In this document: piece by piece, positions 1-14,760 of the stretch
How the letters are laid out: each line of letters starts with the position of its first letter
Numbering within the stretch: the first letter of the stretch is position 1
Origin: Ceratobasidium sp. AG-K
Taxonomy: Eukaryota > Basidiomycota > Agaricomycetes > Cantharellales > Ceratobasidiaceae
Reading direction: 5' to 3'
Assembly: GCA_037039685.1 (NCBI GenBank)
Contig: JAWNGF010000001.1
Span: 2,790,001 to 2,854,000, forward strand
DNA: 64,000 nucleotides
Notes under the pieces: model-generated
Told to the model about the DNA's origin: nothing
The model's input: only the letters and a program-made list of their open reading frames with translations
The model's database searches: none
Translations under genes and position numbers: made by a program

Positions 1-328
1 TTTATCGAGACAGTTGGCGATGAAGACGGAGAAAATGAAACAAGAGGAAACACAAATGATGATATGTACACATGAAGCAATGCGATCAGGCATACATGAT
101 CTTGCACGTCGAGTACGCATGCATGTGTCTCAGACAAAATGGGTCGCAGTGGTAGGAAAACAAGTGGGCTGATGAAACAAAGGCTCACCGTCTCGCATAA
201 CCGACTGGCAATCATACGAGAAGCAAGTCGGGAGAATTGACATGAAAACGGAGCAAAATGATGATACCAAGACTAGAGTTGTACGAGCGAGAGTCAATCT
301 GCGCTCGGTACAGGACCACAGCAGACGG
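1..328. other. 3' flank, no gene recognised
   Basis: This stretch lies downstream of the minus-strand gene that ends at 329. I see only short overlapping open frames without family features and no RNA gene. It probably contains the 3' UTR of that gene. Confidence 0.4.
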
Positions 329-1321
329 CTACTGTCCCCACTGGTCAAAGCCACGGCCGACAGCAATGGCAGTGGAACCAAACGCATAGCTGGATTCCTT
401 CATAGAAGCAAACGCATCATCTTCGAATGAGGGCAGGGCAATTATCCGGCCCGAGTTGAACGCGCGAGGGGTGCTCTCTTCTCGCGACTGGAACCTTGGC
501 GGAGGAGCGAGTCCAAACGACTTGAGACCCGGATGGGGCGGGGCCAGGGCGGATACACGCGGGTGGGCGGCACGCGCTCGCGGATGATCCGACTCGGTCT
601 CCGGGATCGGGGCAAAGTGCACCATGCGGGGCGAAGGCACAAGCGACGACGGCCGGCGCGGGGCCATCAGCGCTTCCTGCGCATCAGTGCGGCGGACAAA
701 TGCCGAGTCCGATACGCTCATGCTAATGCTCTGCGCTCTCCGGTGTGTTCGAGCTCCGGCTTTGGTGCTCCTTGGCTGGCCACTCAGCTGTCCAAACGTC
801 ATCGTAGAGCTTGACGCAATTGCTGGGGGATTACGGCCCGCTACGGCATCCGCAAATGTCTTGTTCGGGCGGGTTGCAGAGGGGGACATGACCGCGGCAG
901 GAGTGGGGGGAGCAACGTTGGAGATCGCAAGAGGGGCAAGCTTGGGCCTCGAGGGCTCGGGTAGTTTGGGAGTGGACATCACGATGGTGGGAACCCGGAT
1001 TTCAAGCTTATCGCACCCTTCCTCTTCTGGCTCTTCGATGATGGTCGCACGACTCCTGAGTGATGCGGGAGGCGCCTGGAGTTTAAACGACGGGAGCAGC
1101 GCAATACGACGAGGTCGGGACACGACAGACGGAGGAAGAGCAAGATGGGGCATAGAGTGAGAAGGCTTCATAGAGGAATTCATAGCATCGAGGTTTGGTA
1201 GGGGGGACGGGAGGGAAAAGGGGGTCGTCGGCGTCGTCGGACTGAAACAAAAGTCAGCACCAACATCGTTATCCATACGCTTCACTCACATGGAAGAGGC
1301 TGTCGTGGAGGGCGATGACAT
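329..1321 (-). CDS. Hypothetical Pro/Ser/Thr-rich protein, 314 aa
   Basis: I do not recognise this protein. The model has two exons (1290-1321 and 329-1241) joined across a 48-nt intron that starts GTGAGT and ends TTTCAG. The intron removes an internal ATG that would otherwise look like the start, so the true start is the ATG at 1321. The product is low complexity: clusters of TPTTP/PSP type, many Arg-Pro and Ser-Pro pairs, and a short acidic patch (EEPEEE) near residue 75. No membrane segment or signal peptide is visible. It looks like a disordered, phosphorylatable cytosolic or nuclear protein. It is divergent from the chitinase gene, with about 380 bp between the two starts. Confidence 0.55.
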
Positions 1322-1555
1322 GGCAAGACCAGAACCGATTATCTTGAACAAATTTTCAACAAGTTCGAGACGAGACGACCAAGTGCGTGCAGGCGCTGTA
1401 CAAGAGAGTGTGGGTGCTGGTGAGCGACAGAGCGATAAACGCTGCGGGGGATGGATGCGCCGTCGACGTAGAGAACAGCTAAGAGATGCAGCAAATTCGA
1501 ATGAACACCCCTCGGCTTTGTGTCTGTGTGGCACAAATTGAGTTCCTGACACTAC

Positions 1556-1561
1556 CACGTG
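1556..1561. promoter_or_regulatory. CACGTG box in the divergent promoter
   Basis: This perfect palindromic E-box lies between the two divergent starts at 1321 and 1701. A TATATAT run at about 1655 lies some 45 bp before the chitinase ATG chosen at 1701 and could be its TATA element. The same hexamer recurs in other head-to-head gaps of this window (see findings). Confidence 0.4.
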
Positions 1562-1700
1562 GTCCTTCCATCCCTCAAATTGCTATTCCCGGTAATCTCA
1601 GACTGAACTGCATATATGACCGTTTGTTGTTCGAGTATATGCTCCCGTCGCTGGTATATATCTCTGGCAGAGCATGTTCCAACATGCGCTCATCTACAAC

Positions 1701-5137
<3,437 letters not shown>

Positions 5138-5299
5138 GGTGGGTGGTAGGAGCTGACAAACGAGTGGGGAGTCACGTGAAGTGGGGCGATTCTGACGTCA
5201 GAGGGCATGACGCCGGCAAGTGACGCATCGGCAGACGCTGATTTAAAAGCTGCACCTTCCGCTGCCCTCTTCTGTATCCCCTGCATACATACACCCACG
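5138..5299. promoter_or_regulatory. Bidirectional promoter KRR1/RCK2-like, with TCACGTGA
   Basis: A 162-bp gap separates two divergent ATGs. It contains the 8-bp palindrome TCACGTGA at 5172-5179, the consensus for Cbf1/USF-type bHLH factors. Confidence 0.45.
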
Positions 5300-7702
5300 A
5301 TGCCGTCTGGAGCTGTGATGGACGCGTTCAAGAGTGAGTACGATGCCCGGTGTATCTATCCGATACTTATTTATTGTAGATCTTATCCGACATGGAAAGC
5401 ATGCCCGAGCCCCTGCTGCCCAGGCTGCGTCGCCGGTAGTTAGCGAGCACCAGGCCGCGCACCACCGCTCCGACGACGTTGGATCTCGTACGAGTCGAGA
5501 CAGCGCTAGAGACCGCGAGCGAGAACAGCGCGAACGACAAAGTGCCCAGGAAAAGGCCCAGATGCAAATGCCCTCGAAGCACGATTCGGTGCAAAAGGAC
5601 AACAAGCCATATTCACGCGAGGCCGAGATGATTGTCGCCGAGGAGCGAGAGGCTGCGAGCAAGATGCCCCAGTTCCCCACACTCGAGCGATTCGGATGAT
5701 TGAGAAGATGGGAGAGTGAGTGCCTATTTTTATTCTTTGATTGCCATCTCATTGTTTGCAGTGGTGCATTCTCCAATGTCTACAAGGCTGTCGATCTCCA
5801 GACCGGCAAGAAGGTGGCTGGTAGGTGTGCGTCATGCGATGATATTATTTACTAACATTCCTATTCAGTCAAGGTCGTCCGTAAATACGAGATGAGCTCT
5901 TCGCAGGTTAGTCTGCATTTCTTTTCGGCCTCGGTTCTCCTCCGCCGATACCCCCAAAGCTGACTTCCCCCTTCTTCCTTTTCATTGCCTACTCCGTTGG
6001 CGCGCATCGACTTACTTGCAACTAGGACGGGCATAAACACCTGAATGAAAAGTTCAAGAAGAAGGGTCAGCGCGTCACGGAGGTACGGCCTTTCGTTTTG
6101 CATTTTATTCATCTACTTAAGCTAACCTATGCCAAAATTTTTAGCGTGCCAATATCCTCAAGGAGGTGTCTGTCATGCGTGGCCTCAACCACCAATCTAT
6201 CGTCAAACTACTGTCTTTCACCGAGTCTGATGAGCACTTCTTCCTCGTCCTCGAACGTAAGTGCCCAGTACCCTACGGCGTAACGATCCCTAATCTGATT
6301 TCATCTAGTGATGGGTGGTGGAGAACTCTTCCATCAAATGTGATGACATTCATACTTATGACGCTCGTAATCTGACACCATTGTTTGGCAGTGTTAAACT
6401 CACCTACTTTAGCGAGCCACTCGCACGCCACGTTATCCTACAAGTCGCCCACGGTATCCGTTATCTACACGAGGAGCGCGGCGTCGTACACCGAGACATC
6501 AAACCCGAGAACTTGCTCTTTGAACGCATCCCGATCATCCCCAGTAAGAACCCGGTCGCCCGGCAATATGATGAGGAAAAGGAGGACGAGGGAGAGTTTA
6601 TTCCTGGCGTCGGAGGTGGAGGAATCGGGCGCGTCAAGATTGCCGACTTTGGGCTGAGCAAGATTGTCTGGGACGAGCAGACCATGACGCCATGCGGCAC
6701 CGTCGGATACACTGCCCCCGAGATTGTCAAGGACGAGCGATACAGCAAGAGTGTCGATATGTGGGCGCTAGGATGTGTACTGTATACCCTTCTTTGCGGA
6801 TTCCCTCCATTCTACGACGAGAGTATCAATGTCCTCACCGAAAAAGTGGCGCGCGGATACTACACCTTCCTCAGCCCTTGGTGGGATGACATTTCTGCGA
6901 GCTGTGAGTGCGATAGAGTACTTACTTCTGACCAGTACTCATGTTGATTTCAGCCAAGGACCTGATCAGCCACTTGCTCTGTGTCGACCCGACTCAACGA
7001 TATACCATTGACGAGTTCCTCGCTCACCCATGGTGCCATGTAAGCGCATGCACCCCGTTGATCCAACAGCATCGCTGACCGATACCCAAGGAAACTGCTG
7101 CTCCGCTGCCCCCACCAACCCCAGCAGCAGTCAACCGCGGCATTCCAATGGACTCTCCTCTCCTGGCTTCTGTCCGTGGCGGAGCCCGCGACGGACGTTC
7201 GCCAGGCCTCGCCACTCTCAAAGAGGCGTTCGACGTTACCTATGCCGTACACCGCATGGAAGAGGAAGGCGCCCGAAGAAAACGCGGAGGCGGAAACTTT
7301 TTGCACAATCTCAACGAGGAAGACGAGGATGAAGAAGATACCGAGACGATTACGCGCAAGTATGGCGCTGAAGTCGGGCGCGCCGTTGACGAGAGGCGGA
7401 ATCAGCAACAGCAAGAGACGCAGCCGCCGCCTCAACCTCAACAGCAGCAATACTCGGGCGGGGGTGGTGCGGATCGAAATGCGGCCCAGTCACATTTGTA
7501 CCAAGGTGGACGTGCTGGTCCACGCGACCAGGGTACGACCAAGAAGCGTGCGGCCGGCGGATTCGACCTCGACATTAACAATGCGACGTTGCTCGGAAGG
7601 AGACACAAGCGAACCGTCGAGCCAAGTCCGTTGGGTAGATTCGCTCAGGGCACAGGCGGAAGTGTACTAGACGTACCAGGGAGCCCAATGCGCATTGATT
7701 AG
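5300..7702 (+). CDS. RCK2/Srk1-type CAMK Ser/Thr kinase (one frame break)
   Basis: Protein kinase of the MAPKAP-like RCK2/Srk1 group, which in yeasts acts downstream of the Hog1/Sty1 stress MAPK. Ten exons: 5300-5333, 5380-5715, 5762-5820, 5869-5906, 6026-6082, 6145-6256, 6309-6339, 6392-6903, 6954-7039, 7091-7702. Motifs: GDGAFSNVYKA (P-loop), AVKVV (Lys), VVHRDIKPENLL (catalytic loop), then the RCK2-specific insert with GVGGGGIG, ADFGLSK, CGTVGYTAPE and WALGCVLYTLLCGFPPF. The tail is Gln/Pro-rich. There is one break: at about 5694, ERF (frame 1) must pass to MIEKMG one frame on, and the exon sum is 2 mod 3, so one base is missing in the run TTCGG. A real lesion cannot be excluded. Confidence 0.88.
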
Positions 7703-8414
7703 TTATGATTTCCTCCAGTTACCCCTTCCCCCTCGCCGTTGTATCTGTTTCATTTCTGTCATGTTACCTGTCTATTGATTCCTGGACTGCGTTTTTATCT
7801 GTACCCGTGATGAAGTACTTGTATATCAGATGAACTTTGATCCACGTAAAGTTAAACTGCCTTGAAGTGGGGGAATTCGTCCGATCGGCGGTTGAGTAGA
7901 GGTGACGTCACGAGGATCGTCAGGGGTTGAACAAGCTTTGCCACGGATGCATGAGTGAGTGACGACATGAACAGAGGCTGTAAGCGTCCGAGTCCAGGTA
8001 TGGAGAAAGCGACCGTGAGAGACCGTAAGAAACCAAGACAAAAAAACAAACCGCACAAGGACGAAGCAGCTAACAAGATACAACCAAATAGGACATGAAC
8101 AAGAAATACCCACAAAGCGAACGTAATAGCTTATCAATAGGGAATATGGCATAGATCTAGGCAATAAATAAGTAGATAGCGACTCGACCTTTGTATACAG
8201 TGTGTTTCGAGCAGACAAGACGGAAGACGATTCAACGCATATTTGTCCAGAGCAAGTACAGAAATAGACGGAATATATTAGCAGGCAGGTTCTGGAGGAG
8301 ACATGTTAGTGGATGCGAGCGGGTGAGGATGGGGTAAAGTACTCACCTTGGGATTTATAACACAGCCCACCCCGACCAAGAAATCCAACGTAAAAAGAAA
8401 GCAAAAAAGATTCC
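7703..8414. other. Convergent 3' intergenic region
   Basis: About 700 bp lies between the stop codons of two convergent genes. I see no gene, repeat or RNA gene; it probably contains the two 3' UTRs. Confidence 0.4.
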
Positions 8415-9530
8415 CTACAGCCCCAACCGCTGAACGAGTCCACGATCCCCGCCTTGTCCTTGACCAGAGTTTCCGTTTTGCCCTGACGTAGTTGCAGAGC
8501 CACGTATCGGCAGCCCAGGCCCACCTCCCCTCGGTGGCCCGCCACGTCCGCCCCCATTTCTCCCACTCACACTTCGTTGACCATCGTTTCCATTCCTTCC
8601 TCTCCCCCCAGGTCCGTCCGGCTTTCGACCGGGATCAGCAGCAGGCGAGAGACGAGGTTTTTTGTGTGCCCGGGGACCAGTCGGCAAGTTGCCTCGATCT
8701 CTATCACGGTCCCGGTCTCGATCCCAGTCCCTGTCTCTGTCGCGCTCTCTCTCCCTGTCACGCTCGCGTTCTCTCTCTCGCTCACGTTCGCGCTCCCGAT
8801 CTCGGTCATGTTCCCTAGACCGCTCCCGAGGTCGGCTGTTGTTGGGCCCTGAGCGGCGGGGAGGCGAAGCCGACCGACGTTGGTCAGGTGTGGAAGAACG
8901 GCGCGGTTGTTGTTGTTGTTGAACCACGGATTTAGCAAGCGAAAACCGGCCTTGGTCCAGCTTGGATCTACACATCGTGCTTAATGTTATGCTTATTTTG
9001 ACAGGCTGGAACATACGTGAGGTCCGCAATCTTTACTTCTGCATCTAGTAAAACCGGCCCATTAGCAACGGCACAGCAATCCAAAAGTGAGACGTACCTT
9101 CGAGCAGGCCCTCTAGCCGTTTAACATTGTTACGCAGGCCCAGTACTTCCTCGCGAGCGCGTACTGATTCGCTTGAGCGAAGTAGGTCATAGAGCTCGCT
9201 GTTTTCAGCCTGCAATAGCTTCAGGCGCTGGGTGATTGCGGTATTGAGTGGGGCTGGCGTGCTGGTCGATGGACCATGTGTGACGAGGGGAGCAAGCAGA
9301 GCGAGGATCGGGGGAGGGATGCATATGGCTGCATCGTCATCCAACTCCGAAGTGCCTGGGAGTTTGCGTTGCAGAGCAGATAGTTCGTCCTGTTGCGAGT
9401 TATGTTGTCATTCGATGCCGGCAAAGTAGAAACTCACTGTGAGAACCGACAGCTGCTTATCTCGCTGCCTCAGCAGCGTTTCAAGCTCGAGTTCACGTTC
9501 CGACGGCAAGGCCAAGTCTCCGTCTGCCAT
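8415..9530 (-). CDS. Coiled-coil protein with Arg-Asp/Glu dipeptide tract, 321 aa
   Basis: Four exons (9438-9530, 9098-9389, 9017-9044, 8415-8967; 966 nt) form one frame starting MADGDLALPSER. Residues about 10-30 and 75-130 are leucine-rich coiled coil (LKLLQAENSELYDLLR). A short Gln stretch follows, then about 45 residues of nearly perfect R-D/R-E alternation encoded at roughly 8690-8830, and a Gly/Arg-rich end. Such mixed-charge tracts are typical of splicing-related nuclear proteins. The coiled-coil part resembles the general layout of WTAP/Mum2-family m6A-writer subunits, but I cannot confirm this and give no symbol. Divergent from TAF9 with a 103-bp gap. Confidence 0.7.
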
Positions 9531-9633
9531 ACGGTACCGAGGGGAGTGGCGGTCTGGACGAGGAGGGGACCCGTTTGAAATTCACGTGGAGTGACAAGCG
9601 TGTTAAGCGCCGGACGGCGACTTGCTCTTGACC
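9531..9633. promoter_or_regulatory. 103-bp bidirectional promoter with TCACGTGG
   Basis: This is the gap between the divergent ATGs of the coiled-coil protein gene and TAF9. It holds TCACGTGG at 9582-9589. Confidence 0.4.
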
Positions 9634-10469
9634 ATGGCTCACGATACCCTTCCTCGAGATGCGAGAATCATAGCTTTGCTTTTGGCTTCTAATCCCTCGA
9701 TAAAAGACGCTCATCCTGCGGTTTTGCACCAGCTACTGGAGTTTTCTCATCGCAAGTCTTGTCTCGAATGTATGATTACAAACAAATAACAATCGCGCAG
9801 GCTATACTTCGCAGGTGCTTAGTGATGCGTTGGTTTACGCAGAGCATGGAGGCCGAGCTGGGGCGATTCAACAGGATGACGTGACCTTGGCGGTTCAAGC
9901 AAGGGTGGGATGGGAAATGGGAGGTCCAGTACCTAAAGAGGTGAGTTGCGCGAAAACGAAGCATAAGCAACATCTTATCATATTTTTGCCAGCATCTACT
10001 AGCTCTGGCAACTAAAACGAACGCTCAACCCCTCCCTACTGTCTCGGACACCTACGGCATCCGTATCCCCACCAAACACGCTCTTACCTCTGTCGACTTT
10101 GATATTGTACCAAACAAACCACCTCCAGGCCTGAACGGTCCAGAAACGTACGAGGAAGAGTACGAAGAATGGGAAGAGGACGATACCCCTGAGGTCCCGC
10201 CCGCACCACCCGGCGACGATCTAATGGTCATGGACGATCCCGATGAACCCATTGCACTCGTCGACGAGGCTGCACCAATGCAAAACGGAGAAGGAGAAGC
10301 TGCAACCCAACCAGATGACGACGCGGGAAGCAACGCAGACGATTTGTTCGGAGACGCGGGAGATGACGACGCCGACAAGATGGAGCACGACGCGGCGCCT
10401 GCGCCAGCGGGAGGTTCTCCGTCTGGTGGTGTCAAGCGCAAGATGGAGGAAGACGATGACTATGACTGA
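9634..10469 (+). CDS. TAF9: TAF9, TFIID/SAGA histone-fold subunit, 244 aa
   Basis: TBP-associated factor 9, the histone-fold partner of TAF6 in TFIID and SAGA. Exons 9634-9751, 9801-9940 and 9993-10469 total 735 nt. The first intron has a GC donor (CATC|GCAAGT...GCGCAG). Residues 5-75 carry the TFIID-31 histone fold (PRDARIIALLLAS, then a helix ending YTSQVLSDALVYAEH and QQDDVTLAVQARV). The rest is acidic and disordered (runs of EEDD, DDDA) and ends KRKMEEDDDYD. The 3' 280 bp of this gene is duplicated as a dead fragment at 14966-15491. Confidence 0.93.
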
Positions 10470-10713
10470 GTTGTTTGTGTACCGTCGATGTATCCATTGC
10501 TATTGATGTTTTCTAGTCTGGCTTAGAATATTTATGGGTTGTGCGTTGTTTTGGTCACGTGTGAGAGACACCCTCGAGAGCATACATGCTGCCTGGGCTG
10601 GACGAAGAGCGGCACGTATTGCGATCGAGGAGAGCACACGGAGCCACTTGGCGCTTTAGTATGCAATATGATTCTATTAATTTACGCGGTACACTTTGTG
10701 CATGTTATCTAGT

Positions 10714-11905
10714 CTACAAAATGCTCTCAATGGTGTCCGGCTTCCACTCTGGGTACAAGCCGTTGTCCTTGTTGCCGATGTCACCACGACCCGAGGCCCA
10801 TTCCTGGATCAAGGTCGCAAAGATGTCAGCAGGGTTGGCAGTCAGGCGATCCTCGAGCTCCTTGATGGGGTGGAAGTTGACCTGGAGCTTATCCTGTATA
10901 AACCAGTTAGGTTAAACCTGAGAGGCAATCGCACCCGGTACTAACATTGTGCTTTTGTTCCCAAAGCTTCACGACATCATTGGCCGAGGCAAGGTTGCCT
11001 TGAATGACGAAGCTCTTGTTCTTAAGTTGCTCAATAGGGATGGTCTTGAGCACATTAGATATCCAGCTAGTAATTAGAGCAAGTTAGTATGCAAGTCAAG
11101 TAGGATACGTAGAACGATAGAAACTCACTCTGCGACAGAGCGAACGGTGGTCCAGTTGCTCTTGGCGTTACCGTCGCCCCAAATGTCGACCTTCTTCTCT
11201 GCGAAAGTATATCCAAGAGGACTAGCAGGCGCCGAGTTAGTACATCTCTTCGACTTATGCGGAAGGTCGCTTACGGAATGAAGCAGTACTCTGGGAAACC
11301 TCCAGTGGCGAGTGTAGCAACAGGAAGGTCGGCTTCCTTGGCGGCCTTCAGGACCGTCTTCTTGGCTTGCATGATGGGCGCCGTAGTGGAATCATCAAAG
11401 AGCTAGAGGAATGGGCAACCCGTGAGTTCAAGTGACGCGATGCTTTATGACTTGGAACTTACGCTCCCGTACTCGCTAGGGAAGAAGACCTTGACACCAG
11501 CGGCTTTGGCAGCCTTTACCAGGGGAAGCTGTAAGAGCGGTGTGAGCGGTGTCCACTAAAACCAGAAAAAGTTATATGTACCTGGGCTACAATTGCGCTG
11601 GATCCAACAGTGGAAACGAGTACATCGACGCCTTGGAGGGCCTTGGCAATGCTGGCCTCGTCATCGTAGGAGATGGCATGCAAGGAAGCGCCGCGGCTCT
11701 TGAACTCTTGAAGAGGTGCAGACTCGATCTATCAAACGGCAAGACCAGAGTTAGAACGCTCTCACATCCAAGGAGCAGGAACATACCGATTCAGCACGAG
11801 CCAAAATGCGAAGCTCAAAAGCTTTGATGTTCAAGAAAGCGTCCGCGAAAGCCTTTCCAACGTAGCCGTTGGCCCAACGAGTGCGAGAACTTTGGCAGTG
11901 GACAT
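10714..11905 (-). CDS. NmrA/isoflavone-reductase-like protein, copy 1 (frame break in exon 1)
   Basis: NAD(P)-binding atypical SDR of the NmrA/PCBER type; substrate unknown. Seven exons match copy 2 one for one: 11787-11905, 11582-11728, 11463-11528, 11275-11402, 11129-11221, 10946-11066, 10714-10893. Exon 1 is 119 nt against 120 in copy 2. One base is missing inside the Rossmann glycine loop (GANGYVG in copy 2), at the run GTTGGGCC near 11872. Exon 2 is one codon shorter. Every other exon is open with intact splice sites and many replacements relative to copy 2 (e.g. GSSAIVAQ for AGTALVSAQ). The intact remainder argues for a sequencing undercall or a very recent loss. Confidence 0.75.
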
Positions 11906-12000
11906 ATTGTTTATGGTTAGAGTTGGTGAATGTGAGTTGGTAAGAGTAGACAAAAGCAACAGAGTGTATTGATGCAGATCAAGCCCTCCCCTGGTGCTCC

Positions 12001-12008
12001 CTTATATC
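12001..12008 (-). promoter_or_regulatory. TATA-like box of NmrA-like copy 1
   Basis: GATATAAG on the minus strand lies about 95 bp before the ATG at 11905. The same element is kept before copy 2 at 16866-16873. Confidence 0.35.
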
Positions 12009-12839
12009 CTGTTGGGATTTCATGACAGTTTTGCGTGACTCTCTTGCACGATCGAGTACTCAATGGTACCTGTCCAAGTCCCACCTTTCTCTGCGAGAAA
12101 TCATGGAATCTTGTCAGCTCTCGGCGCTTGTTGCTTCGTCTTACAAAGAGGTTGTATGCGCCGAGCCACCCAATTTCATTTTGGTTCGAAGCTGACTGAT
12201 GCTCAAGAGTGCTGACTCGAGACATGCGTGTCAGCGACAATCGCTCAGTCAGCCTCGACCGTGTTTTCGAAATAAATTTACTCGAAAATATAAAGGGAAT
12301 GCCTGGAAGACACCAATATTGCTGACAGCCGAGTCGGACGAGTATCGAGTTGCTCAACGGTCCACCAATCAACGCATCGCATCGTCAATCACGGCTACAT
12401 ACAATTATCCGCTAGGCTTTGGCAGCATGCACCGATACGCAAACGATTACTACGATAAGCATCCTACTCACTACACACAAATATATCCTGATTTCTCAGA
12501 ACTGTGACAGCCGCTTAGAAGCATTGGCTTGGTTAATCAACCTCGCCCGCCAGTTAGAGACCAATTCAGGCCACCCTCTATCGCCTCGCTTCTTTAGTAA
12601 ACTACAATGACAACTACTTTGACGAACAACGGCCTTGATATGTGCCCCTTTTATTTATAAACTAGTCGATTATCACCTTCCTGTAAGTCAATTTCTCAGC
12701 GGATCACGTCAAGTACTGAATCAACGTGGCATATTCAACTGCCGATTGGTGCTTCGCGTATGTCTTTCTTGACTTGAGTGTAACGAATATATATATATAT
12801 GAAATCATTGTCTACATTAGAGTGGGTGGTTCGAATCTA
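12009..12839. other. Intergenic of unit A (one copy of a 388-bp segment)
   Basis: Non-coding stretch between NmrA-like copy 1 and TLP copy A. It includes a (TA)n run near 12790 and, at about 12280-12665, the single version of the segment that is doubled in unit B at 17140-17912. No gene or RNA is recognised. Confidence 0.5.
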
Positions 12840-13643
12840 TCATGGGCAGTAGGTAATGGTGAAGTCTGGGTTGCCACATGCCCTCACGGCCTGGTCAATG
12901 GCGCCAGTCCCTCCGCACGTGCCAGAGGTATCACCAGGGCGGTATGCCTAAAGTGTAGAAATCAATATCATATAGGGCCATGTACGGCCTTTTTCGCTCA
13001 CCTGGTTGCAAGGGCAGTTGACGGAAGTGCATGTCACGGATCCGCAGGACGAGCTGATCGATTGAGGCTACCGCGCCACGTAAATAACGCGCGTAAACTC
13101 GGATCCAAGTCGATCAACACTTACCACAGTAAATGCCAGAATGTTGGAGATGTCGTACCAGTTCAAGCCTCCGGCGTTCATGTTGAACTCGCTCATGGAG
13201 CATGCCTACGGGATATCTGTTGAGGGTCGTCCGTGAGATGGAGGTAGAATTTGGACTCACCCCGTAGCAGTGGTTGGCGCATTGACCAGAAGCACCAACG
13301 TCGCAGACACGACCGTCCCATCCATCTGGAACAACTACGCTCTTGGAGGTCTTGGCTCCGACATCGACCCTGGCGGCGCCTGTGTATGGACTCCCACTCC
13401 AGTTGTCGACACGAAGGCCCACGCCCCTAGTAGGATGGAGTGTCTGAGCATCTCGACTTTGCAAATCCATTTCTCTTAGACTCACCAGGAGCAGTTGTTC
13501 TAACACATCCATAAGATTATTAGATATATTCGAGATAGCACCGGGTGTAGATGACTCACCCTCAGAGTGATTGTATGAGCTGCTTCAGCGCTGGATGCCA
13601 AAAAGACAATAGCGGAAGTGAGAGCGGCAACGGAAACGCGCAT
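12840..13643 (-). CDS. Secreted Cys-rich thaumatin-like protein, copy A, 172 aa
   Basis: Six exons: 13560-13643, 13486-13499 (14 nt), 13261-13426, 13125-13205, 13002-13067, 12840-12947; 519 nt in frame. The signal peptide is MRVSVAALTSAIVFLASSAEA. The mature part starts AHTITLRNNCSWGVG and has 12 cysteines, enough for six disulfides, including TCTSVNCPCNQ, GTCGGTG and the end TYCP. The start HTITLRNNC and the Cys pattern resemble fungal thaumatin-like/osmotin-like small proteins. The assignment is by appearance only; function (wall-associated, beta-glucan binding) is unproven. It encodes exactly the same protein as copy B at 18094-18897. Confidence 0.8.
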
Positions 13644-13725
13644 TTTGTTGGCTAGCTTGGGTTGAGTGTGAAGCAAATGTATAAGAGATTGAAGTGATGT
13701 TGAGATATGGCTCGACACTCCCCTA

Positions 13726-13733
13726 CTTATAGC
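13726..13733 (-). promoter_or_regulatory. TATA box of TLP copy A
   Basis: GCTATAAG on the minus strand lies about 85 bp before the ATG at 13643. It is conserved at 18980-18987 in copy B. Confidence 0.4.
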
Positions 13734-14145
13734 TCCGGGGGTACCATGGTATGCTAGTTATCTTTCTCGTGGAACGGCGCATGGTTGCGCTAGTGGGTAC
13801 CGGAATCGGCTGCACGACCCCTCGGCGCTGGCGGCCAAGCCATCCGGTTGTATTTCTTTCAAATACTATGCATTTATAGAAGCCAAGAGTGGGTAGTGCG
13901 GCTCGGAGACGCTTGTCATCGGTTACCGACTGAGGAGGTCTCTTGTTAGGAGTCCAACACATGGATTGTTGATCCATCGGACCTATTTGATGCGACTTTC
14001 TACCCTTGGAGTAGGCGGATACTATCAAGTCACCTGGGTACGCATACATCTATGCGGGTCTAACCATGAGTGTTTGCCGCCCTTGCTTGTTAGGTCGCTT
14101 ACTTAGCGCCGGCAGAAGCTTCGCGAATCAAATCGGACAGATTTA

Positions 14146-14760
14146 GTAAAGTTGGGGACTTCCATTCTCATCCAAACAAGCTGCACGTGATTATCTTCGC
14201 TCCTTATTGGGCCGCCCTTGGATCTCGACAGTTACGGTCAAGGGACTCAAGGGGGTATCGAAGGCATGAATGCGCACCTTAATGATGCACTCAACGGTCT
14301 CTTACAAATGATCAACACGTCCGAACTCTTTTCGCGTCCTTTCAGCTCTCAAGGTGCATCACTGACGGCGCTTAGTTGAGATACAAGAGATTTAAGATGT
14401 CAAGTTCCGGTGGTGGCATCTGTAATGGACCGAAAATGCCCAAAAGGAGTACGGTCAGGCATGTTTTTAAGAGAGCTTCGCGTTTACTCTACAAGTATAG
14501 CTTCCAGCGTTTCCCTCGCTGGTAAATGCCTTGGCTGTCGAGATCCAAGGTTGTCCCAATAAGGAGTGGAAAGATCACGTGCAATTAGTTTTATTTATTT
14601 TTTTATTTTTTAAAAAATACGAATTTAACGAGCTACATGAACACGAGGTCAAACCGCTCAGAAAAAGACAGGCCGAGAAAGAAACGCGAGAAGAGAAGAC
14701 CAAACAGGAAACGCTCACGTGCAATTAGTTTGGATGGGAATGGAAGTTCTCAACTTTGTA
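14146..14760. mobile_element. MITE-like element with ~86-bp terminal inverted repeats
   Basis: The left arm (14146-14231) begins GTAAAGTTGGGGACTTCC and ends CTTGGATCTCGACAG. The right arm is its imperfect inverse: an inner part from 14535 (CTGTCGAGATCCAAGG...AATAAGGAG) and an outer part at 14732-14760 (...GGAAGTTCTCAACTTTGT). The right arm is split by the insertion at 14592-14714. The whole element is absent from the equivalent position in unit B (about 19395), so it entered after the duplication or was lost from B. No transposase is encoded. Confidence 0.75.
14575..14731 (-). mobile_element. SINE-like retroposon nested in the MITE, with 17-bp target duplication
   Basis: The 17-bp direct repeat TCACGTGCAATTAGTTT occurs at 14575-14591 and 14715-14731. 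It flanks a 123-bp insert (14592-14714) that, on the minus strand, ends in an A-rich tail (AAAAAATAAAAAAATAAAT). A long target duplication plus an A-rich 3' tail is the signature of LINE-type target-primed insertion. The body is short, about 95 bp; I could not recognise its source. Confidence 0.65.

Noticed and set aside
5688..5702. Programmed -1 frameshift in the RCK2-like kinase
   Set aside because: No X XXY YYZ slippery heptamer or clear downstream structure, and similar single-base breaks occur in many other genes here.
10714..11905. Calling NmrA copy 1 a pseudogene outright
   Set aside because: A single base in a G run is the only lesion; all other exons and splice sites are intact, so I kept it as a gene with a break.
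12815..12845. GGTTCGAATC resembles a tRNA T-loop/B-box downstream of TLP copy A
   Set aside because: No acceptor or anticodon stem can be formed around it, and the copy in unit B (GGCTCGAATC) is not conserved as a B-box.
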